Origin: Chitinophaga sp. H8
GTDB taxonomy: Bacteria; Bacteroidota; Bacteroidia; Chitinophagales; Chitinophagaceae
Assembly (NCBI RefSeq): GCF_040567655.1
Contig: NZ_JBEXAC010000002.1
Span: 2,940,906-3,004,905, forward strand
Length of the DNA: 64,000 bases
Direction of reading: 5' to 3'
Shown: in pieces, positions 16,723 to 25,543 of the stretch
How positions within the stretch are numbered: position 1 is the first letter of the stretch
Layout: each line of letters begins with the position of its first letter
Notes under the pieces: model-generated
The model's database searches: none
What the model was told of the DNA's origin: nothing
Seen by the model: the letters and a program-made list of their open reading frames with translations, nothing else
Program-made: the position numbers and the translations under genes

Positions 16723-18108
16723 TTAGTGCATGAATTCTTTGATATCCTGCATAATACGTTTGGCAATATTATCAGCTGTAGTTTCATTCTGACTTTCAGC
16801 GTAGATACGTATAATAGGTTCGGTATTGGAAGTACGGAGGTGTACCCAATCCTTGTCAAATTCGATTTTCAGACCGTCTTCTGTATTCAGCGGCTGATTT
16901 TTGTATTTGCCTTTAATTTTTTCAAAGATGGTTTTTACATCTACTCCTTTGTCCAGTTCTATCTTATTTTTGGAGATAAAGTAGTCAGGGTAGCTGTTAC
17001 GCAGTGCTTTGATGCTTTTTTGGCTGTGGGCCAGGTGGCTCAGGAATAACCCGATACCGATCAGGGCATCACGTCCGTAGTGCAGGTCCGGAACGATGAT
17101 ACCGCCATTACCTTCTCCACCAATTACCGCATTTACTTCCTTCATTTTCCTCACCACGTTCACTTCACCTACCGCAGAAGGATGATATTCTCCACCATTT
17201 TTAAGGGTAACATCTTTCAGTGCCTGGGTAGAGGAGAGGTTGGAAACGGTATTACCTTTTCTTTTGCTCAGTACATAGTCTGCTACTGCCACCAGGGTAT
17301 ATTCTTCGCCAAACATGCTGCCATCCTCGCATACAAAGCAAAGGCGGTCTACATCCGGATCTACTGCTATACCCAGGTCAAATTTGTTTTTATTCACTTC
17401 ATTGGACAGGGCGGTCAGGTTTTCCGGAAGAGGCTCAGGGTTATGGCTGAACTTGCCGGTTACTTCTCCAAACAGTACTTCCACTTCTGCTACACCGAGC
17501 GCTTTCAGCAATGGTGGAACAAACATGGAGCCGGTAGAGTTTACCGCATCTACCACTACTTTGAAGTTGCGCTTTTTAATAGCAGGCACATCTACCAGGG
17601 GGTAGTTCAGTACGAGGTCAATATGTTTTTGCAGATAGGAGTCATCCTGTTGGTAAGATCCCAGTTTGCTAACATCCACAAAGTTAAAATCTTCCCGTGC
17701 AGCAATATCGAGCAGGGTAGCGCCATCTTCTCCGGAGATGAATTCCCCTGCGCTGTTGAGCAGTTTGAGGGCGTTCCACTCTTTAGGATTATGGCTGGCA
17801 GTAAGAATAATACCGCCGGCAGCCTGTTCCATTGTAACTGCGAGTTCTACAGTGGGGGTGGTGGAAAGTCCCAGGTCTACCACATCGATGCCTAAAGCAT
17901 TGAGGGTGGATACTACCAGGTTTTTTACCATTTCACCGGAAATACGACCATCACGGCCAATCACCACTTTTTTGTTGTCAGGGGATTGCTGGAGTAACCA
18001 GGTGCCGTAAGCTGCTGTGAATTTTACTACATCTACCGGAGAAAGACCCTCACCAGGCTTACCTCCAATAGTACCGCGAATACCAGATATCGATTTGATC
18101 AGTGCCAC
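16723..18108 (-). CDS. glmM: phosphoglucosamine mutase-type alpha-D-phosphohexomutase
   Basis: About 461 aa. It interconverts glucosamine-6-phosphate and glucosamine-1-phosphate for UDP-GlcNAc and cell-wall synthesis. Motifs: SISGIRGTIGG at the N-terminus, the phosphoserine loop TASHNPKEWNALK, the metal loop DPDVDRL, the sugar loop GGEGNGG and the phosphate-binding RTSNTEPIIRIYAES at the end. The start is probably the GTG at 18108 (reading as Met-Ala-Leu-Ile-Lys); a TTG at 18117 gives three extra residues. Related phosphomannomutases share these motifs, so the substrate is by family assignment. Confidence 0.85.
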   Translation of the reverse strand: MALIKSISGIRGTIGGKPGEGLSPVDVVKFTAAYGTWLLQQSPDNKKVVIGRDGRISGEMVKNLVVSTLNALGIDVVDLGLSTTPTVELAVTMEQAAGGIILTASHNPKEWNALKLLNSAGEFISGEDGATLLDIAAREDFNFVDVSKLGSYQQDDSYLQKHIDLVLNYPLVDVPAIKKRNFKVVVDAVNSTGSMFVPPLLKALGVAEVEVLFGEVTGKFSHNPEPLPENLTALSNEVNKNKFDLGIAVDPDVDRLCFVCEDGSMFGEEYTLVAVADYVLSKRKGNTVSNLSSTQALKDVTLKNGGEYHPSAVGEVNVVRKMKEVNAVIGGEGNGGIIVPDLHYGRDALIGIGLFLSHLAHSQKSIKALRNSYPDYFISKNKIELDKGVDVKTIFEKIKGKYKNQPLNTEDGLKIEFDKDWVHLRTSNTEPIIRIYAESQNETTADNIAKRIMQDIKEFMH

Positions 18109-18131
18109 AAGATTCAATTTTTAAAGGAAGG

Positions 18132-18139
18132 CAAATATA
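18132..18139 (-). promoter_or_regulatory. -7 promoter element upstream of glmM
   Basis: On the minus strand TATATTTG is an exact match to TAnnTTTG, 24 nt before the GTG start. No convincing TTTG is seen 19 nt further upstream. It would give a very short leader. Confidence 0.4.
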
Positions 18140-18224
18140 AAAAAAACACTTTTGCCCGGTAATTTTTATTTCGGTTATGGTAACAGTATGGAGGCTAAGA
18201 CCTTATATGATTGACCACCCACTA

Positions 18225-18254
18225 TTTCCATAGCTGTTTTTTATGCTATATTTG
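18225..18254 (+). promoter_or_regulatory. promoter of the LTA-synthase-like gene
   Basis: An exact -7 element TATATTTG (18247-18254) with a TTTC (18225-18228) at an 18-nt spacing, one base off TTTG. It lies 35 nt before the ATG at 18289, in the divergent gap with glmM. Confidence 0.45.
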
Positions 18255-18288
18255 CGGTTACGCTTTTTAAAAAACAGCTAAAGTATAC

Positions 18289-20304
18289 ATGAAGTACTCC
18301 TGGAGGAATGTACCCCGGTATATCCGTTATGTGCTTGCTCAAACAGTATGCCTTTTTCTTTTAATGGTATTGTTCCGGTTGATATTTTACTTTTTCTTCA
18401 TAAAGACTACCATTACAGATCCGGCTATTATTACCAAGGCCTGGTATCTGGGATTAAAATTTGATCTGAGGCTTACCTTAATATTAATCGTGCCAATAGG
18501 TGCACTGGCGGTTATTTTTCGTGACCGGTTCTTCACGCGGCCTGTTTTCCGTAAGATCAGCTTTACGTATTTCTTTATAGTATACCTGTTACTCACCCTG
18601 GTTTATATACTGGATCTGGGGCATTATGATTACCTGGGGTTGCGGCTGGACCCGTCTATCATGCGTTTTCTGGCTACCGGCGAGCGGATGACCAATGCGC
18701 AGATGGTATGGCAAAGTTATCCGGTAATCCGGGGCACCCTGGCCATCCTGGTATTTATGTACCTGGTATACCGGCTGCAACGCCTGCTTTTCAATCGTTT
18801 TGCACAGCAGCCGGGGCGGCAGTTAAGGAACTGGCCTTTCACCGCTTATGTGGTGTCGATGGTATTATTGATCGCCGCGGGTATATATGGGAATGTGGCG
18901 TATTTTCCCCTGCGCTGGAGCCAGGCCATGTTTGCCAAGGATAATGGGGTCTCCAGTCTAGCATTGAATCCTGTATTATATTTTGTATCCAACCTGTCTG
19001 TACAATCAGATACTTACGATATTGCCAAAACAAAACAATATTACCCCTATATCGCAAAATACCTGGGAGTAGACAGCACCAATGCGGAACAGCTGAACTT
19101 TGTACGCACCGTCCCCGGTGTGGATAAACCCCGTTTGAATGTGATATTGGTGATGCTGGAATCTACCGGCGCAGCGGTAACGAGTATGTATAATAACCCC
19201 ATGCAGGCCACGCCCAATATGCAACGGCTGGCAAAAAACGGGGTATTGTTTGAAGACTTTTTTGTACCGTCTATCAGTACTGCCCGCACCGTATATTCGG
19301 TAACTACCGGTCTGCCGGATATTGCCCGTACCAAAACGGCCAGCAGGCATCCTAAAATGGTAGACCAACGGGTAATCATGGATCAGTTCAAAGGGTATCA
19401 GAAATACTATATGCTGGGAGGAAATACCAACTGGGCGAATATCCGGGCTGTATTTACCAATAACGTAGACAGCATACAGATCTTTGAAGAAGGTTACTAT
19501 AAATCACCCAAGGCAGATGTATGGGGCGTATCTGATTACGACCTGATCACCGAAGCCAGTGCTATCTTTAAAAAGGCCAACGATAACAAACAACCTTTCG
19601 TTGCTTTCCTGCAACTGGCCGACAATCACCCTCCTTATACCACTACCGCCGGGGCAGGTGATTTTAAGAAGCTGACAGAAAAAGATATTGATATGAAACT
19701 GTTCAAACAATCCGGTTTTGTATCTATAGACCAGTTCAATGCTTTACGTTATGAGGATTATAATGTAGGACACCTCATCAGTATGGCAGAAAAGGATGGT
19801 TACCTGGATAATACGATCTTTATGATGTTTGGGGACCATAACTGTATATTAAACCCTTATAGCTTTACTCCGCTGCCGGAATATGATATGGCCACGGGAG
19901 GCGTACGGGTTACCTGCTTCATGTACAGCCCTAAGCACCTGGCCCCACAGCGTATCAGTGAGCCGGGCAGTTTGCTGGACATATATCCTACGGTAGCTAA
20001 AATGGTGGGTATGCCATTTAAAAACTATACAATGGGCACCGACCTGTTTGACAGTACCCGTACCGAGAAATATGCATTTATTACCTATATGCGTAATCAG
20101 CAGGGCTATTATGCCATTTATGGAAAAAGGTACCTGTATGAAATAAATAATAATGGCAAGAGTACGGCCTTGTATGATTTGCAGGGAGATCCGTTGAAAG
20201 ATGTGCAGCTGCAACAGCCGGACACCGCCAGATATATGGATAATTTAACACGTGGGTTTTATGAAAGCACACGATATTTGATGTTCAATAATAAAAAGAA
20301 TTGA
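18289..20304 (+). CDS. LTA synthase-family sulfatase-like membrane phosphotransferase
   Basis: 671 aa. Residues 1-215 hold about five membrane helices (VCLFLLMVLFRLIFYFFFI and others). The extracytoplasmic domain from about residue 280 is of the sulfatase/alkaline phosphatase superfamily: NVILVMLESTGAAVTS, PSISTARTVYSVTTGL with the likely nucleophile Thr, LQLADNHPPY, and the metal motif MFGDHN. Family members transfer phosphoglycerol or phosphoethanolamine to envelope glycans; Gram-negative members act on unknown acceptors. The stop overlaps a 20-bp palindrome. Confidence 0.85.
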   Translation: MKYSWRNVPRYIRYVLAQTVCLFLLMVLFRLIFYFFFIKTTITDPAIITKAWYLGLKFDLRLTLILIVPIGALAVIFRDRFFTRPVFRKISFTYFFIVYLLLTLVYILDLGHYDYLGLRLDPSIMRFLATGERMTNAQMVWQSYPVIRGTLAILVFMYLVYRLQRLLFNRFAQQPGRQLRNWPFTAYVVSMVLLIAAGIYGNVAYFPLRWSQAMFAKDNGVSSLALNPVLYFVSNLSVQSDTYDIAKTKQYYPYIAKYLGVDSTNAEQLNFVRTVPGVDKPRLNVILVMLESTGAAVTSMYNNPMQATPNMQRLAKNGVLFEDFFVPSISTARTVYSVTTGLPDIARTKTASRHPKMVDQRVIMDQFKGYQKYYMLGGNTNWANIRAVFTNNVDSIQIFEEGYYKSPKADVWGVSDYDLITEASAIFKKANDNKQPFVAFLQLADNHPPYTTTAGAGDFKKLTEKDIDMKLFKQSGFVSIDQFNALRYEDYNVGHLISMAEKDGYLDNTIFMMFGDHNCILNPYSFTPLPEYDMATGGVRVTCFMYSPKHLAPQRISEPGSLLDIYPTVAKMVGMPFKNYTMGTDLFDSTRTEKYAFITYMRNQQGYYAIYGKRYLYEINNNGKSTALYDLQGDPLKDVQLQQPDTARYMDNLTRGFYESTRYLMFNNKKN

Positions 20305-20322
20305 GCTGCGAGCTCGCAGCTC
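20303..20322. repeat. perfect 20-bp palindrome overlapping a stop codon
   Basis: GAGCTGCGAG followed by its exact reverse complement CTCGCAGCTC, with no loop. The TGA of the LTA-synthase-like gene is 20302-20304. A GCTAATTAGC follows at 20326-20335. It could be a bound site or a weak terminator without a T run. Confidence 0.8.
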
Positions 20323-20344
20323 ATAGCTAATTAGCGGAATATAC

Positions 20345-21088
20345 ATGGAAGCGGAAAAGTTCTGGTTTAAAGATTGGTTTAATTCTCCCTATTATCATTT
20401 GTTGTATAGCAACCGTGATGAACGGGAGGCGGCTGCATTTATAGATAAGCTGCTGGCTTACCTGCAGCCACCAGCAGATGCATTGATGCTGGATGTGGCC
20501 TGTGGGAAGGGGCGCCATGCCAGCTACCTGGCGGATAAGGGGTATACCGTAACCGGTATAGATCTTTCCATAGAAAGCATCAATGCTGCCAAGAAGCTGG
20601 AAAATGAACGCCTGAGCTTTTTTCAGCATGATATGCGCCTGCCTTTCTGGGTGAATTACTTTGATGTGGTATTTAACTTTTTTACCAGCTTCGGATATTT
20701 TGATAGTCAGCGGGACAATGACAATGCGCTGAGAACCCTTAAAAATGCATTGAAGCCTGGTGGTAAGCTGGTATTGGATTATCTGAACAGTAATTATGTA
20801 GCCCAACACCTGATAGTGGATGAAGTGAAAGAAAAAGACAATGTAGTGTTTGACATCCGCAGGGAGGCAAAGGACAAGAAATTCCTGAAAGACATTCATA
20901 TCCTGGATAAGGATAAGATGCAGCGGGCTCATTTTACGGAAAGCGTGAATGCTTTCACCAGGGAAGATTTTGAAGCCATGTTTACCCGTCAGGGGCTGGA
21001 GATAACGGAAATCTTTGGAGATTATCATTTTAACGGTTATGATGCGCAGCAATCGCCGCGGTTGATTATAATAGCCACAAAAGCCTAG
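20345..21088 (+). CDS. class I SAM-dependent methyltransferase
   Basis: 247 aa. The SAM-binding motif I is ALMLDVACGKGRHASYLADK near residue 48; motif post-I acidic residue in VTGIDLS; motif II near FDVVFNFFTSFGYF; then LKPGGKLVLDYLN. A small-molecule or lipid methyltransferase fits, but the substrate is unknown. It lies 40 bp after the LTA-synthase-like gene and 2 bp before the phosphatase gene, so the plus-strand genes 18289-23716 look like one transcription unit. Confidence 0.85.
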   Translation: MEAEKFWFKDWFNSPYYHLLYSNRDEREAAAFIDKLLAYLQPPADALMLDVACGKGRHASYLADKGYTVTGIDLSIESINAAKKLENERLSFFQHDMRLPFWVNYFDVVFNFFTSFGYFDSQRDNDNALRTLKNALKPGGKLVLDYLNSNYVAQHLIVDEVKEKDNVVFDIRREAKDKKFLKDIHILDKDKMQRAHFTESVNAFTREDFEAMFTRQGLEITEIFGDYHFNGYDAQQSPRLIIIATKA

Positions 21089-21090
21089 CT

Positions 21091-21669
21091 ATGCTTGAAA
21101 ACCTGCTCCGCTTTGATCTGAGATTGTTTTTTCATATTAATGGCCAGTGGCATAATGCCGCATTGGATGTGATACTGCCCATGCTGCGGGAGCCTTTTTT
21201 CTGGGCGCCCCTATACCTGTTTCTGGGATTATTTGTAACGATCAACTATGGATGGAAAGGCCTTTTCTGGATTTTCTTTTTCCTGATCAGTTTTGGCCTG
21301 GCAGATCAGGCCAGCCTGTATATCAAGGAAGCGGTGGGCAGGTTAAGACCTTGCCGTGATCCGCTGATCAACCAGTTTGTGCGGGTATTGGTGGTGTACT
21401 GCCCATCAAGCGGTAGTTTTACCTCTTCCCATGCCGCGAATCATTTTGCGCTGGGTACATTTTGTTTCTTAACTTTAAAAAAGATTATTCCGGGTTATGC
21501 CTGGCTGTTTCTCGTCTGGGCAGCTATCATAGGATATGCACAAATATATGTAGGCGTGCATTATCCGTTGGATATTACGGGAGGAGCTATACTGGGAATA
21601 CTGATAGGCTTACTGACCGGAAGGGTGTTCCAACGCCGTATTAGACTGGAGTCTGAATTGATATCATGA
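21091..21669 (+). CDS. PAP2-family membrane phosphatase
   Basis: 192 aa with about five membrane helices. The three phosphatase motifs are present: KEAVGRLRP (KX6RP), SSGSFTSSHAANH (PSGH-type) and QIYVGVHYPLD (the RX5HX3D motif). In the third motif the usual Arg is replaced by Gln, leaving His and Asp in place. The family dephosphorylates lipid phosphates such as undecaprenyl pyrophosphate or phosphatidic acid. It overlaps the next gene by 4 bp (ATGA). Confidence 0.85.
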   Translation: MLENLLRFDLRLFFHINGQWHNAALDVILPMLREPFFWAPLYLFLGLFVTINYGWKGLFWIFFFLISFGLADQASLYIKEAVGRLRPCRDPLINQFVRVLVVYCPSSGSFTSSHAANHFALGTFCFLTLKKIIPGYAWLFLVWAAIIGYAQIYVGVHYPLDITGGAILGILIGLLTGRVFQRRIRLESELIS

Positions 21670-22397
21670 ACTGGAGCTATTTAATACTTATTCTGGCAGC
21701 GACTATTGCCGGTGGGGTGATACCCATGACGGTGAAGCGGATTCACCCCAATTTTTCTATTTATTTACTGGCATTCACAGGGGCTTTCCTGTTCGGGGTA
21801 ACCATCATGCACCTGTTGCCGGAAGTATACCATGAGCTGGGCCATGCTGCCGGGATCTATATTGCACTGGGCTTTTTCCTGCAGGTATTCCTGCAGCAGC
21901 TATCGCATGGCATGGAGCACGGGCACACTCATGTACCTTCTGAACATCATCATCATATAGCCGTAACGCCATTATTGCTGGGGTTATCTATTCATGCTTT
22001 TATGGAAGGGATTCCCCTGGGCTTTCATTTTGAAGACCGTTCTGCCTTACCCTCCCTGATGTTGGGGGTGGCTGCACACAAGATCCCGGAGGCATTAACA
22101 CTGATCACTGTTATGATGCATGCCAATAAGAGCCGGATGGAACTATGGCGGATTATCCTGCTGTTTGCCTGTGTAACACCATTCGCTGCTATACTGGCTT
22201 CCCAACTGGGAGAACGGTTTACTGTGGTGACTAATTCGCTGGTATATGTTACCGCCCTGGTAATAGGCGCTTTTTTACACATTTCCACTACCATCTTTTA
22301 TGAAAGTGGCACCAAACACCATGAATTAAGCCGCCGTAAGGTAATGGCAATAGGTGCAGGGATCGTTTTGGCCTTTCTAACCTTATTATTCGAATAA
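21666..22397 (+). CDS. ZIP-family metal transporter
   Basis: 243 aa with eight predicted membrane helices. A His-rich cytoplasmic-type loop lies between helices 3 and 4 (HGMEHGHTHVPSEHHHH). Helices 4 and 5 carry the metal-transport motifs IHAFMEGIPLG and AAHKIPEAL. ZIP proteins import Zn, Fe or Mn; specificity cannot be read from the sequence. The start overlaps the PAP2 stop, so translation is probably coupled. Confidence 0.88.
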   Translation: MNWSYLILILAATIAGGVIPMTVKRIHPNFSIYLLAFTGAFLFGVTIMHLLPEVYHELGHAAGIYIALGFFLQVFLQQLSHGMEHGHTHVPSEHHHHIAVTPLLLGLSIHAFMEGIPLGFHFEDRSALPSLMLGVAAHKIPEALTLITVMMHANKSRMELWRIILLFACVTPFAAILASQLGERFTVVTNSLVYVTALVIGAFLHISTTIFYESGTKHHELSRRKVMAIGAGIVLAFLTLLFE

Positions 22398-22420
22398 TTT
22401 TATATTTTAGTCTTTAAATC

Positions 22421-23716
22421 ATGGAAGTCGTCGTCATCATCCTCGTCCTAATTTTGCTCAATGGTATTTTTGCCATGTCTGAAACTGCTGTTAGTGCAGC
22501 ACGGAAGGGCCGGTTGGAAAATATGGCAAATAAAGGGGATGAAAAAGCAAAGGCCGCCCTCAAGCTGGCCAATAATCCGGAAACATTTCTGTCTACCGTT
22601 CAGATAGGCATCACATTGATAGGGATTTTAACCGGTATCTATGCCGGTGAAACCATTAAATCCGAAGTAGTTGTTTTACTTAATCAGGTGCCCTTCTTAC
22701 AACCTTATAGCAGCATCATTGCTACTATTCTGATTGTACTGGTGATCACCTATTTTTCGCTGGTACTGGGCGAACTGGTGCCCAAGCGTATAGGTACGGC
22801 CAAGCCGGAGTCTATTGCCAAAAGGATGGCAGGCGCCATGTATATACTGACCCGTATTGCCTATCCTTTTATCTGGATACTGACCGCCTCCGCTAATGTT
22901 ATCATGCGGATACTGAATCTTAAGCCGTTTGATTCCCATGTAACGGAGGAAGAGATCAAAGCTATTATCAGTGAGGGAACCACCTCCGGGGCCATTGAAG
23001 AAACGGAACAGGAGATCATTGAACGGGTGTTTAACCTGGGCGACCGTAACATTACCTCTTTGATGACCCACCGTACTGATATTGTATGGCTGGATGTAAA
23101 TGAACCGGTTAGCTCTTATCAATCGAAGATCAACGATAGCCTGCACTCTGTATATCCTGTATGTGACGGGCAAATAGACAGTATCAAAGGACTTGTTTCT
23201 ATCAAAGACCTGTATGCGGCTTCCGGAAAGACAGTAGCCCTGCAGCAGGTCATTAAAAAGCCCTTGTTTGTACCGGAAAACAATTCCGCTTACCAGGTGC
23301 TGGAAAAATTTAAGGTAACGCAGATTCATGCTGCATTTATAGTAGATGAGTATGGCACTTTCCTGGGAATGATCACCTTGAATGATATTCTGGAAGCCAT
23401 TGTAGGAGATATGCCGGAAACGGGCCAAACGGATGATTATGAGATGGTAAGAAGAGAAGATGGTTCCTTTCTGGTAGATGCCCAGATCCCGTTTTATGAC
23501 TTCCTGAGCGAGTTTGACCGGGAGGAGTGGATGAGCGAATTTGAACAGGACTTTGATACCATGGCTGGTTTTATCCTTCACCACCTGGAACATATCCCCC
23601 AAACAGGAGAAAAATTTGAGTGGAGAGGCTTTACCTTTGAGATTGTAGATATGGATGCACACCGGATAGACAAAGTACTGGTATATGTGAAACCTGCAGA
23701 AGAAACAGAAGAATGA
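22421..23716 (+). CDS. CNNM/CorC-family (hemolysin-like) transporter
   Basis: 431 aa. Residues 1-190 are the DUF21/CNNM membrane domain (MSETAVSAARKGRL at about 19-32; LVLGELVPKRIG at about 112-123). A pair of CBS domains follows (MTHRTDIVWLDV; YGTFLGMITLNDILEAIVGD) and the C-terminus is the CorC_HlyC domain. Family members are linked to Mg2+ or Co2+ efflux; 'hemolysin' is a historical label. It ends the plus-strand unit that starts at 18289. Confidence 0.88.
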   Translation: MEVVVIILVLILLNGIFAMSETAVSAARKGRLENMANKGDEKAKAALKLANNPETFLSTVQIGITLIGILTGIYAGETIKSEVVVLLNQVPFLQPYSSIIATILIVLVITYFSLVLGELVPKRIGTAKPESIAKRMAGAMYILTRIAYPFIWILTASANVIMRILNLKPFDSHVTEEEIKAIISEGTTSGAIEETEQEIIERVFNLGDRNITSLMTHRTDIVWLDVNEPVSSYQSKINDSLHSVYPVCDGQIDSIKGLVSIKDLYAASGKTVALQQVIKKPLFVPENNSAYQVLEKFKVTQIHAAFIVDEYGTFLGMITLNDILEAIVGDMPETGQTDDYEMVRREDGSFLVDAQIPFYDFLSEFDREEWMSEFEQDFDTMAGFILHHLEHIPQTGEKFEWRGFTFEIVDMDAHRIDKVLVYVKPAEETEE

Positions 23717-23913
23717 ACAACACCTGTAACACATAAGCAACGTTTCTGGAAATGAAACATAACTGTCATTAATCCCGAAAAATAAATGTGAATGTCACAA
23801 TAATCCTTTCAGGGAGGCTACCGAACCTACCGGTATTACCTGCCGGCACTGTTGTGCAGTGCTTTCCAAAAGAAATTTTTTCCTTAAGCATTAGGATAAA
23901 CGCATCTTTGTGC

Positions 23914-23921
23914 TATTTTTG
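23914..23921 (+). promoter_or_regulatory. -7 promoter element upstream of the pigment locus
   Basis: TATTTTTG exactly matches TAnnTTTG, 42 nt before the ATG of the ammonia-lyase gene. No TTTG lies at the expected -33 spacing. The 247-bp gap 23717-23963 also holds a short hairpin GCACTG/CAGTGC (23846-23862). It is the natural site for the promoter of the pigment genes. Confidence 0.4.
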
Positions 23922-23963
23922 AAGGTTTTTTCTAATGAACATTTAATTTAATATAATATTAAG

Positions 23964-25499
23964 ATGGTGGTATTAGGAAGTAAGGCGCTCTCTCTGGATG
24001 AAGTGTACCGGATATTGTTTGGAGGTGAAGAGCTGGTATTGGAACAAGCGGCCTTACAACAGGTAAACGAGAATTTTTTGTTTCTGGAGAAGTTCTCTGC
24101 AAAGAAACTGATCTATGGCATTAACACTGGTTTTGGCCCTATGGCACAATACCGGATCAGTGATGCAGACACGCATCAGCTGCAATATAATCTTATCCGC
24201 AGCCATAGTTCCGGTTCAGGAAAATGGCTTCCCCCTTTATTGACCAGGGGATTGATGATAGCAAGGTTAAGCAGCTTTATGCAGGCCCGTTCCGGTATTC
24301 ATCCGGAAGTAGTGCATTTGTTGTGCGATCTTATTAATAAGGAAGTATATCCCTGTGTATTTGAGCATGGTGGTGTGGGAGCGAGTGGCGACCTGGTACA
24401 GCTGGCACACCTGGCACTGGTGCTGATAGGAGAAGGGGAAGTGTTATATAAAGGCGCCATACGTGATACCGCCGAAGTATTTGCAGAGTTGGGACTTCAG
24501 CCTATATCCATTCACGTAAGGGAAGGCCTGGCCATTATTAACGGTACTTCTGCCATGACCGGGGTAGGCCTGGTAAACCTGATAGAAGCTAAAAAGTTGC
24601 TGGGATGGGCTTGCACCCTGTCGGCCATGATCAATGAAATTGTGGAAGCATTTGATGATCATTTGTCTGCCGAGCTGAACATCGTGAAAAAACATGAGGG
24701 GCAGAACAAAGTGGCGGCCATCATGCGTGACATGCTGAAAGACAGCAAGATGGTACGGCATCGTCCGGATCACCTATATAAAGAACTGGAAGAAGAGATA
24801 TTTAAAGATAAAGTACAGGAGTACTACTCCCTGCGTTGTGTACCGCAAATACTCGGACCCATATACGATACGTTGGTACAGGCTGAAAAGCTGGTGGTAC
24901 AGGAACTGAACTCGGTGAGTGATAATCCGGTGGTAGACCATCATCATCAGAACGTATACCATGGCGGTAACTTCCATGGCGATTATGTATCTCTGGAGAT
25001 GGATAAGCTGAAAATTGCGATCACTAAACTTTCCATGTTGTCGGAAAGGCAGCTGAACTATTTGCTGAATGATAAGCTGAATCATAAGTTCCCTCCCTTC
25101 CTGAACCTGGGTAAACTAGGCTTCAACTTTGGCATGCAGGGAGTACAGTTTACCGCTACTTCAACTGTTGCAGAAAACCAGACATTGTCATTCCCGATGT
25201 ATGTACACAGTATTCCTAACAATAATGATAACCAGGATATTGTAAGCATGGGCTGTAATGCCGCTTTAATGGCCAACCGGGTGATAGAAAATGCTTTTGA
25301 AGTATTGGCTATACAGGTAATGACCATGTTGCAGGGAGTAGATTATCTGGATTGTGAAGCACGGCTATCTACTTGCTCACAGAAGATCTACCGGGAAGTA
25401 AGGGCAATTTTTCCTAAATTTATTGAGGATACACCCAAGTACAAGGATCTTCAGAAAATCAAGGAATACCTGATCAAAAACGAACCGGTGAAGTTTTAA
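23964..25499 (+). CDS. tyrosine ammonia-lyase of the flexirubin type
   Basis: 511 aa, aromatic amino acid lyase family with a self-made MIO cofactor from Ala-Ser-Gly (A140-S141-G142 in GGVGASGDLVQLAHLAL). The catalytic Tyr is in LIYGINTGFGP (Y51). The selectivity loop reads YNLIRSHSSGSGK, the same SHSSG arrangement I recall for the tyrosine-specific enzyme of Flavobacterium johnsoniae. It should deaminate tyrosine to 4-coumarate, the starter of the aryl polyene. Histidine ammonia-lyase is the alternative label, but no histidine-degradation genes are nearby and the polyketide genes follow. Confidence 0.88.
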   Translation: MVVLGSKALSLDEVYRILFGGEELVLEQAALQQVNENFLFLEKFSAKKLIYGINTGFGPMAQYRISDADTHQLQYNLIRSHSSGSGKWLPPLLTRGLMIARLSSFMQARSGIHPEVVHLLCDLINKEVYPCVFEHGGVGASGDLVQLAHLALVLIGEGEVLYKGAIRDTAEVFAELGLQPISIHVREGLAIINGTSAMTGVGLVNLIEAKKLLGWACTLSAMINEIVEAFDDHLSAELNIVKKHEGQNKVAAIMRDMLKDSKMVRHRPDHLYKELEEEIFKDKVQEYYSLRCVPQILGPIYDTLVQAEKLVVQELNSVSDNPVVDHHHQNVYHGGNFHGDYVSLEMDKLKIAITKLSMLSERQLNYLLNDKLNHKFPPFLNLGKLGFNFGMQGVQFTATSTVAENQTLSFPMYVHSIPNNNDNQDIVSMGCNAALMANRVIENAFEVLAIQVMTMLQGVDYLDCEARLSTCSQKIYREVRAIFPKFIEDTPKYKDLQKIKEYLIKNEPVKF

Positions 25500-25543
25500 T
25501 ACACGCGGTACATTCGTCATTAATCATTCGTAATACATCATTC
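25500..25543 (+). repeat. short CATTCGT/CATTAATC direct repeats
   Basis: The 44-bp gap between the lyase and the reductase holds imperfect direct repeats: ACATTCGTCATTA, ATCATTCGTAATA, CATCATTCATG. It looks like a small simple-repeat insertion; no regulatory role can be shown. Confidence 0.5.

Noticed and set aside
17080..17895. 271-codon plus-strand frame
   Set aside because: Antisense to glmM, which shows all family motifs.
20327..21052. 241-codon minus-strand frame
   Set aside because: Antisense to the SAM methyltransferase gene with motif DVACGKG; no signal or domain in the antisense frame.
22697..23740. 347-codon minus-strand frame
   Set aside because: It lies antisense to the CNNM/CorC gene, whose CBS and DUF21 motifs are clear. 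The antisense product has no recognisable domain.
23964..25499. Histidine ammonia-lyase (hutH) label
   Set aside because: No hutU, hutI or hutG nearby; the selectivity loop SHSSG and the adjoining aryl polyene genes point to tyrosine.
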